The position numbers and the translations under genes are program-made. Positions 59,235 through 64,000 of a stretch of DNA of 64,000 nucleotides are shown in pieces. The notes beneath the pieces are model-generated. The model did not search any database. It worked only from the letters and a program-made list of their open reading frames with translations, and had not been told where the DNA came from. The stretch comes from Candidatus Saccharibacteria bacterium UBA1050 (GTDB lineage Bacteria; Patescibacteriota; Saccharimonadia; Saccharimonadales; Saccharimonadaceae): positions 435,692 through 499,691 of the forward strand of contig DCDR01000001.1 in NCBI GenBank assembly GCA_002316545.1, read 5' to 3'. Numbering within the stretch: the first letter of the stretch is position 1; each line of letters begins with the position of its first letter.

Positions 59235-59298
59235 GCGTAACTTGCTCCACCCATGTGTATACCGTTAGTATAGCATGTGCCTGAATAGGATTTTAGGC

Positions 59299-59304
59299 TA
59301 TACT
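59299..59304 (+). promoter_or_regulatory. -10 box of the murC-NUDIX gene
   Basis: TATACT ends 6 nt before ATG 59311, a leaderless layout and the reason for choosing this start. Confidence 0.5.
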
Positions 59305-59310
59305 ACAGAT

Positions 59311-60954
59311 ATGAACATCTATTTCTCTGGCATTGGTGGTGTGGGCATTGGCCCATTGGCAGAAATAGCACTCGATGCCGGGCACCATGTAGTCGGTAGC
59401 GACCAAGGAGCCTCAGCAATGAGCAGGCAACTTGAAGGTCGTGGAGTTGATATATCGAGCGACCAAGACGGCGAATTTTTGGCCACGCAGCACGCTAAAA
59501 CACCGTTTGATTGGTTTATCTACACCGCGGCACTGCCGTCTAATCACCCAGAGCTTGTAAAAGCCAAAGAGCTAGGAATTAGAGTTGGCAAACGGGATGA
59601 ATTGCTGGTAGAACTGCTTCGCGAGCATAATTTAAAGCTCGTAGCGATAAGTGGCACGCATGGAAAAACAACTACTACTGGCATGATGATTTGGACTTTT
59701 AAGCAACTCGGCGTACCCGTAAGCTATGCGGTAGGTACAACCCTCAGCTTTGGGCCAAGTGGTGTCTACGATCCTGCGAGCGAATATTTTGTGTACGAAT
59801 GCGATGAGTTCGATCGCAATATGCTGAAATTTGAACCATACCTTTCTGTTCTCACGACTATCGGTTACGACCATAGTGATACCTATGCTTCGCCAGATGA
59901 TTACCTTGCAGCGTTTTCTGAGTTTGTTGGGCAGTCTGGTCATAGTATCGGCTGGAAGACCGACCTTGCCAAACTTTCGAGTAAGTCTAGTAGCACCTGG
60001 CAGCTTGCCGATGATGAAGTATTAGCACTCCCCCTTCCGGGCATGTTGAGCCGCCGCAATGCAACCTTGGTTGCGAAAGCGTGTGAGTATTTAGGCCTAG
60101 GCGATGCTGCATCGGCACTTGCGAGCTTCCCTGGCACCAACCGACGCTTCGAGAAACTGGCCGAAAATCTGTATAGTGACTATGCCCACCACCCCGACGA
60201 AATCGCTGCGACTTTACAAATGGCACGTGAAATTTCTGACCACGTAGTGGTGGTGTATCAGCCACATCAAAATATTCGCCAGCACGAGGTACGAGACCAA
60301 TATACCGATTGTTTCGAGCTAGCTGAAGAAGTCTTCTGGCTACCGACCTATCAAAGTCGTGAAGACCCGGCACTGGAAGTACTCACGCCTCAGCAACTAA
60401 GTTCAAAGCTTACCAACGCTGCTAGCGTAAAGCTTGCCGATTTAGACAACGCGCTATGGGACGAGATTCAACGAAAACGCGATGAAGATAAGTTGGTGCT
60501 GTGCATGGGTGCTGGTTCGATAGATGCGTGGCTCCGTGAAAACATGAGCATCGGCAAGGTTGGTAGCGTCATTGTAATCGATACTGACAACAACTTTGTA
60601 CTGCAACAACGCGACGATAAGCCTACGATTAGCTTTCCTGGTACCATTACGGGCTTTGGTGGTGCTATTGAGAATGACGAATCGTTGCGGGAAGGCGCGG
60701 CGCGAGAATTGGCTGAGGAAACTAATCTTGATTTTGATACTGCGGAATTAGAATATTGTGGAACGTTTTACCAAACGGGTACACTTGATGGTAAACCACG
60801 CATGGTGAGTTACTATGTGCTTCGAGACGCCGATACTTCAAACATAGAAGTATACGAAGGCCAAGGAGCGGCAAAAATTCCTTTAAGCGCTGATACATCT
60901 GTATATAACTTGGCGCCCTCTGTGCCAGAAGCGCTCGCTAGATTGACAAAATAG
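59311..60954 (+). CDS. murC: UDP-MurNAc:L-alanine ligase (MurC) fused to a NUDIX hydrolase domain
   Basis: 547 aa. Residues 1-410 are a Mur ligase: GIGGVGIGPLAEIA (8-21), ATP-binding GTHGKTTTT (115-123), FPGTNRRFE (273-281) and DYAHHPDEI (290-298), the set seen in MurC. After a short linker (about 411-416) a NUDIX domain starts (VGSVIVIDTDNNFVLQQRDD) with the Nudix box G-x5-E-x7-REL-x-EE at about 451-472; the usual Gly after EE-x is Asn. MurC makes UDP-MurNAc-L-Ala. The NUDIX part may clean nucleotide by-products or act on UDP-linked sugars. The frame runs through both domains without interruption. Confidence 0.85.
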   Translation: MNIYFSGIGGVGIGPLAEIALDAGHHVVGSDQGASAMSRQLEGRGVDISSDQDGEFLATQHAKTPFDWFIYTAALPSNHPELVKAKELGIRVGKRDELLVELLREHNLKLVAISGTHGKTTTTGMMIWTFKQLGVPVSYAVGTTLSFGPSGVYDPASEYFVYECDEFDRNMLKFEPYLSVLTTIGYDHSDTYASPDDYLAAFSEFVGQSGHSIGWKTDLAKLSSKSSSTWQLADDEVLALPLPGMLSRRNATLVAKACEYLGLGDAASALASFPGTNRRFEKLAENLYSDYAHHPDEIAATLQMAREISDHVVVVYQPHQNIRQHEVRDQYTDCFELAEEVFWLPTYQSREDPALEVLTPQQLSSKLTNAASVKLADLDNALWDEIQRKRDEDKLVLCMGAGSIDAWLRENMSIGKVGSVIVIDTDNNFVLQQRDDKPTISFPGTITGFGGAIENDESLREGAARELAEETNLDFDTAELEYCGTFYQTGTLDGKPRMVSYYVLRDADTSNIEVYEGQGAAKIPLSADTSVYNLAPSVPEALARLTK

Positions 60955-60971
60955 CATTTTATTGCTATAAT
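60943..60971 (+). promoter_or_regulatory. Consensus leaderless promoter
   Basis: TTGACA (60943-60948), exactly 17 nt, TATAAT (60966-60971), then 6 nt to ATG 60978. It is the clearest leaderless promoter in the window; its -35 overlaps the 3' end of the murC-NUDIX gene. Confidence 0.85.
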
Positions 60972-60977
60972 TATAGT

Positions 60978-61610
60978 ATGGAACCAATCCCAGGTTTTGC
61001 TGACGATGGCAATACGCCGCAGCCTTCTATTGATGAACAAACTGCCCTGCTTCTTGATAAGCAGGCTAGTTTAGCTAAGCTAGCAAAACGTTACGCAGAG
61101 GCCCAACAAGCCGCAGAAGAAGTGAGTGCTTCAAATGATGACATGCTGCGCGAAGAACTTGCCGACGCCGCTGAACATTTGCGAGTCGCTCTGGAGACTG
61201 AAGCACAAGCCTATGATTTTATGCGTATGCTGCTTGCCGACGCTATGGCTGATGCCGTTGAGGCCGGGGCGATCAAGTTTGATGAGGCCGTGAGCCTACT
61301 TGAAACAAACGCGCATTTAACCTATTGTGGTGAACCTGCCACGTTGTACGAAGACTATATAGCAACGCTTGCTACGGGCGAACTTATCTTGATTACTCTA
61401 CCAGATGAACCAAGGCAAAAAGGCATGCTCAACCGCGGCGCTGTGCTTGTACCGAAATGCTACGGCGGTGACGAATTCTTCCCTGTTGCTCGACTCCACT
61501 TTGTAGGTAAAACTTTTGATGATATCGAGGAAGTAATTTTAGAACGTAATAAAAGTGGTGATATTGAATCTCCCGTACGTGTTCTACCTGTTTCCGACGA
61601 AGACTACTAA
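60978..61610 (+). CDS. Acidic soluble protein, unknown
   Basis: 210 aa. N-terminal two-thirds is Ala/Glu-rich and helical, coiled-coil-like (about 20-85); the C-terminal third is beta-rich with LVPKCYGGDEFFPVARLHFVG. No family recognised. Its consensus promoter implies high expression. Overlaps the convergent mazG by 4 bp. Confidence 0.6.
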   Translation: MEPIPGFADDGNTPQPSIDEQTALLLDKQASLAKLAKRYAEAQQAAEEVSASNDDMLREELADAAEHLRVALETEAQAYDFMRMLLADAMADAVEAGAIKFDEAVSLLETNAHLTYCGEPATLYEDYIATLATGELILITLPDEPRQKGMLNRGAVLVPKCYGGDEFFPVARLHFVGKTFDDIEEVILERNKSGDIESPVRVLPVSDEDY

Positions 61611-61948
61611 CGGTTGTCGCCGCTGCCGCTTAGCATGCCGCGAGCTTTGCGGCTGGCTAATTTATCAATGTTACCTTTGGCAACATCTTCGAGATTGCCA
61701 CCGAGTAAATGGGTAACCGAGTTGACATACCACAGTATGTCACCAAGCTCTTTTAGCAGCTCGGTTTTGTCTGCCTCACTTAATTCCCCTGCCTTGTCGC
61801 GCAGGATTTTTTTGAACTTTTCGGCTACTTCGCCGCTTTCACCTACCAGGCCTAGAATTTGCGCCATGAGCTCAGCCGATACGTTACCGTATTCGTGCCT
61901 TGCGGTGAGTGTAGAAATTGCTTGTTTAGAATAATCGTTTATCTGCAT
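61607..61948 (-). CDS. mazG: MazG-type nucleotide pyrophosphohydrolase
   Basis: 113 aa, the small single-domain form. LGLVGESGEVAEKFKKIL and LLKELGDILWYVNSV give the EExxE...ExxD metal site of all-alpha NTP pyrophosphatases. Removes aberrant or surplus (d)NTPs. TACAAT ends 6 nt before the ATG. Confidence 0.9.
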   Translation of the reverse strand: MQINDYSKQAISTLTARHEYGNVSAELMAQILGLVGESGEVAEKFKKILRDKAGELSEADKTELLKELGDILWYVNSVTHLLGGNLEDVAKGNIDKLASRKARGMLSGSGDNR

Positions 61949-61952
61949 GTAC

Positions 61953-62594
61953 CTATTGTATCAATTTCCGAGCAGCTAGAAAGTTAGTGAGGGCACCTTC
62001 CTTGAGCCAGCGAGTTTCGTAGGTTGTCAGTATTTTGTAATCATCTGCAAGGTCAGATTCATGCAAATCAAAAGAAAGCTCATCGATATGCCATTTTGAT
62101 GTAACTAACTGCTCGAGGCTCCAGGTAAAGAAACTGAGGTTGTCGTGCTTTAGGTAGAATGTGCCATTCTTTTTTAGTACCTGTGCGTACTTGTCTAAAA
62201 AATACGCATGACACATGCGGCGGCGTTCTGAACGTTTTTTCGGAAATGGGTCGGGAAATGTAAGCCAAAGCTCGCTGGCTGAATGAGCTGGGAATAACTC
62301 GGTAATTTGATCTGCGCGGGCACGAATAAATACGATATTTTCTAGGCCACGCGCTGCTGCTTCGTAGGCACCTTTTTGTAACCGATCCGCTTTTACATCG
62401 ATAGCAACATAGGTTTTTTCAGGATGACGTGTAGCGAGCTCCACACTAAACAAGCCAGTGCCGGCGCCGAGTTCAATCACATCGACTGCACGCTTTTTCC
62501 ATTCATCAAACTCAAAACAAATTGGCGAATTAAAAAATTTCGCGAACTTATATTTTTTGCGTTTTCGGGTGATTATATAGTCATTTGGATTCAT
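61953..62594 (-). CDS. trmB: tRNA (guanine-N7)-methyltransferase TrmB
   Basis: 213 aa from ATG 62594, chosen because family likeness begins shortly after it. SAM-binding VIELGAGTGLFSVELA, YVAIDVKADRLQKGA, and catalytic/tRNA segment LTFPDPFPKKRSERRR are TrmB signatures. Methylates G46 of tRNA. Divergent from the MscS gene with a 46-bp gap. Ends 5 bp before the mazG start on the same strand. Confidence 0.93.
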   Translation of the reverse strand: MNPNDYIITRKRKKYKFAKFFNSPICFEFDEWKKRAVDVIELGAGTGLFSVELATRHPEKTYVAIDVKADRLQKGAYEAAARGLENIVFIRARADQITELFPAHSASELWLTFPDPFPKKRSERRRMCHAYFLDKYAQVLKKNGTFYLKHDNLSFFTWSLEQLVTSKWHIDELSFDLHESDLADDYKILTTYETRWLKEGALTNFLAARKLIQ

Positions 62595-62627
62595 AGTATC
62601 TCTCGGGGTTATCTCAAGTTCACGTGC

Positions 62628-62633
62628 TATACT
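62628..62633 (+). promoter_or_regulatory. -10 box of the mscS-like gene
   Basis: TATACT ends 7 nt before ATG 62641; leaderless layout. Confidence 0.5.
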
Positions 62634-62640
62634 ACCACAT

Positions 62641-63528
62641 ATGGACATCACACAAAATCAATACATTATAAACGGACTTCAAAACTGGCTGGCAGATTAT
62701 TGGATTGAGCTGCTGACAATTTTAATAGGCGCATTACTTGCCTACTTTGTAGGAACTCGGCTGGTAACGATTGCGATTCGACGAATTGTAAAGGGCGGAA
62801 AGCACCGCGAATGGCACAAGAAAGACATCGAAAAGCGGCAAAAAACACTGGTAGATTTATTTATTAATATTTGGCGGATGCTTATATTCTTTACCGTACT
62901 GTATGCACTTGCGAAGTTGTTCGTGCCGAACATTAGCGAAACGCTGGCGCCGCTATTTGCCAGTGCCGGAATTATAGGAATCGCACTGGGTTTTGGAGCG
63001 CAATCACTAATAAAAGATTTTTTGAGCGGTATATTTATTATTTCAGAGAATCAGTATCGCGTGGGCGATGTAGTAGAGATTGAGGGTTTTAGCGGAACGG
63101 TAGAGCGTATTGGTAGCCGCTCGACAGTGCTTCGAGACGTCGAAGGCCAAGTGCATTACTTTCCGAATGGCATGGTACAGCACGTAATAAACAAGACGAT
63201 GGGCTATAGCATGGCGCGTTTTACAGTAGCAGTTCACCCTGATGCCAATATAGATACAGTGAGCGACATTATAGATACGCTGGGCCTCGCGCTGAGCGAA
63301 GAAGATGCCTGGAAAGATAAGATTTTAAAGGCGCCATCTTTTGTGTCGATTGGTGAGATTACTGGATCTTCTGTAGAAGTGATTGTTGCTGGTAAAACTC
63401 AGCCGTCTGATCAGTGGAGCGTTGTAGCAGAGATGCGTAAGCGATTGCTTGAAGAGTTCGAAACAAAAGGTATTAAGCTAGCCACCGTCCCTGTGCAAGC
63501 CGGAGCTTCTAGCCGCAAACGACGCTAA
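62641..63528 (+). CDS. mscS: Small-conductance mechanosensitive channel (MscS family)
   Basis: 295 aa. Three TM helices (about 20-38, 72-92, 100-125), pore helix with ASAGIIGIALGFGAQSLIKD and FLSGIFIISENQYRVGDVVE, then the beta and C-terminal vestibule domains (GTVERIGSRSTVLRDVEG, YFPNGMV). Releases osmolytes on hypo-osmotic shock. Convergent with and overlapping the next gene by 4 bp. Confidence 0.95.
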   Translation: MDITQNQYIINGLQNWLADYWIELLTILIGALLAYFVGTRLVTIAIRRIVKGGKHREWHKKDIEKRQKTLVDLFINIWRMLIFFTVLYALAKLFVPNISETLAPLFASAGIIGIALGFGAQSLIKDFLSGIFIISENQYRVGDVVEIEGFSGTVERIGSRSTVLRDVEGQVHYFPNGMVQHVINKTMGYSMARFTVAVHPDANIDTVSDIIDTLGLALSEEDAWKDKILKAPSFVSIGEITGSSVEVIVAGKTQPSDQWSVVAEMRKRLLEEFETKGIKLATVPVQAGASSRKRR

Positions 63529-63896
63529 AGTCGCAAGGATTCGTCGCTGAGAACGTCGCCTGAAAATGCGTCAATAGATTGAGCTTCTTGCTGTTTTTCG
63601 CTGTAGAGTTCGTCGAAAACACTGAGTGATTTTTTGTTAATCTCGCCTTCTGGGCTGAAACCTTCAAAGTTTGACTTTGTGCGTTCGGCCTCTTTTCGTG
63701 CTTGATCGTAACCTGGGCGACTTAAGTCTAGCTGGATTGCGCCACTGGTACGGTAGAGACTAAGCGCAACGTATACGAAAAATAATGAGAGTACAATAAC
63801 GCCTGCAATCATTGAAGTAAATTGATGGTTGCGTATGTGTCGCACTGGCGCGAACTCTTGCGACTCAGACTTTACTTCAGTTTCTGGCTCGTTCAT
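63525..63896 (-). CDS. Single-pass membrane protein, unknown
   Basis: 123 aa. Cytoplasmic acidic N-terminus (about 1-28), one TM helix (about 29-50) and an extracytoplasmic charged tail. No domain recognised. Its ATG overlaps the stop of the upstream partial gene (ATGA), so the two are co-translated. Confidence 0.6.
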   Translation of the reverse strand: MNEPETEVKSESQEFAPVRHIRNHQFTSMIAGVIVLSLFFVYVALSLYRTSGAIQLDLSRPGYDQARKEAERTKSNFEGFSPEGEINKKSLSVFDELYSEKQQEAQSIDAFSGDVLSDESLRL

Positions 63897-64000
63897 GATT
63901 GTTCCTCACTAAGGAATTCAGCGCGAAAGCTATCGAACTCTTTTTTATATTCACCAATAAGACGAACCAGTTCTTTATTGCTAACACTCAGTTCGTCGCG
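63893..64000 (-). CDS. 3' end of a gene running off the window
   Basis: The minus-strand frame is open from 64000 to a TGA at 63893-63895 and encodes 35 residues of charged helix (RDELSVSNKELVRLIGEYKK and onward). The 4-bp stop/start overlap with the next gene supports it as a real coding end. Identity cannot be told. Confidence 0.55.
   Translation of the reverse strand, partial: RDELSVSNKELVRLIGEYKKEFDSFRAEFLSEEQS

Noticed and set aside
1..64000. CRISPR array, insertion sequence or prophage
   Set aside because: No regularly spaced repeats, transposase, integrase or structural phage genes were seen. The only mobile-looking segment is the single GC-rich ORF, with no visible target duplication.

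Overview
The window looks like a chromosome segment of an ultrasmall epibiotic bacterium of the Patescibacteria/CPR, most likely Candidatus Saccharibacteria (TM7). This rests on gene content: a compact type IV pilus and competence set, a ComEC without a visible hydrolase domain, lamin-tail-domain surface proteins with Cys-rich repeats, many small unclassified membrane proteins, and tightly packed genes. No marker phylogeny could be run. UGA acts as a stop (for example ATGA at pilM/pilN), which argues against the UGA=Gly lineages. GC is mid-range except for one GC-rich island near 55.7-56.2 kb.

Layout. 0-1.5 kb: C-terminal part of an ATP-citrate-lyase-like protein. 1.6-7.8 kb: pilus assembly operon (pilB, pilC, pilM, pilN, pilO, a small membrane protein, a PRC-barrel protein). 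7.8-20.4 kb: recX, recA, a pilin-like protein, ruvB, a NIF3/YqfO-like protein, ruvA, a class A PBP, ruvC, a surface LTD protein, yebC and comEC, so DNA uptake and recombination genes lie together. 20.6-26.3 kb: tRNA-Lys, small membrane proteins, a RimK ligase/RimB-like protease/DUF1704 peptidase module, a GNAT and a second ATP-grasp ligase. 26.3-35.9 kb: heat-shock genes dnaJ, dnaK, grpE and hrcA under CIRCE operators, with a flavoprotein oxidase, a glycosidase and a DrrAB-like ABC exporter between them. 35.9-42.2 kb: guanylate kinase-like protein, a polytopic GT-C-like protein and two tandem secreted glycoside hydrolases. 42.2-51 kb: lepA, murJ, ftsH, tilS, a dinB-type polymerase with a small partner, and maf. 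51-54.7 kb: three CAT-anticodon tRNAs (elongator Met, initiator fMet, Ile2-like), a tRNA-fMet-derived fragment, a hidden 39-codon gene, an operon of membrane protein + ATP-cone protein + Lpd-like flavoprotein without its disulfide, and a DivIC/FtsL-like protein. 54.7-64 kb: an unknown protein, the GC-rich transferred ORF with a structured leader, a second ABC exporter, a candidate small RNA, a MurC-NUDIX fusion, mazG, trmB, an MscS channel and small membrane proteins.

The most distinctive signals are: (1) a GC-rich, actinobacterial-looking gene in an intergenic region, consistent with transfer from an actinobacterial host or its phage; (2) a pervasive promoter layout with the -10 box 6-8 nt before the start codon, implying widespread leaderless mRNAs; (3) CIRCE operators whose arms supply the stop codons of upstream genes; (4) a write/erase module pairing ATP-grasp ligase, retropepsin-like protease and DUF1704 peptidase; (5) a redox-disulfide-less flavoprotein co-transcribed with a free-standing ATP-cone; (6) a MurC-NUDIX fusion. 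Names rest on motif recognition by eye; no database search was possible.
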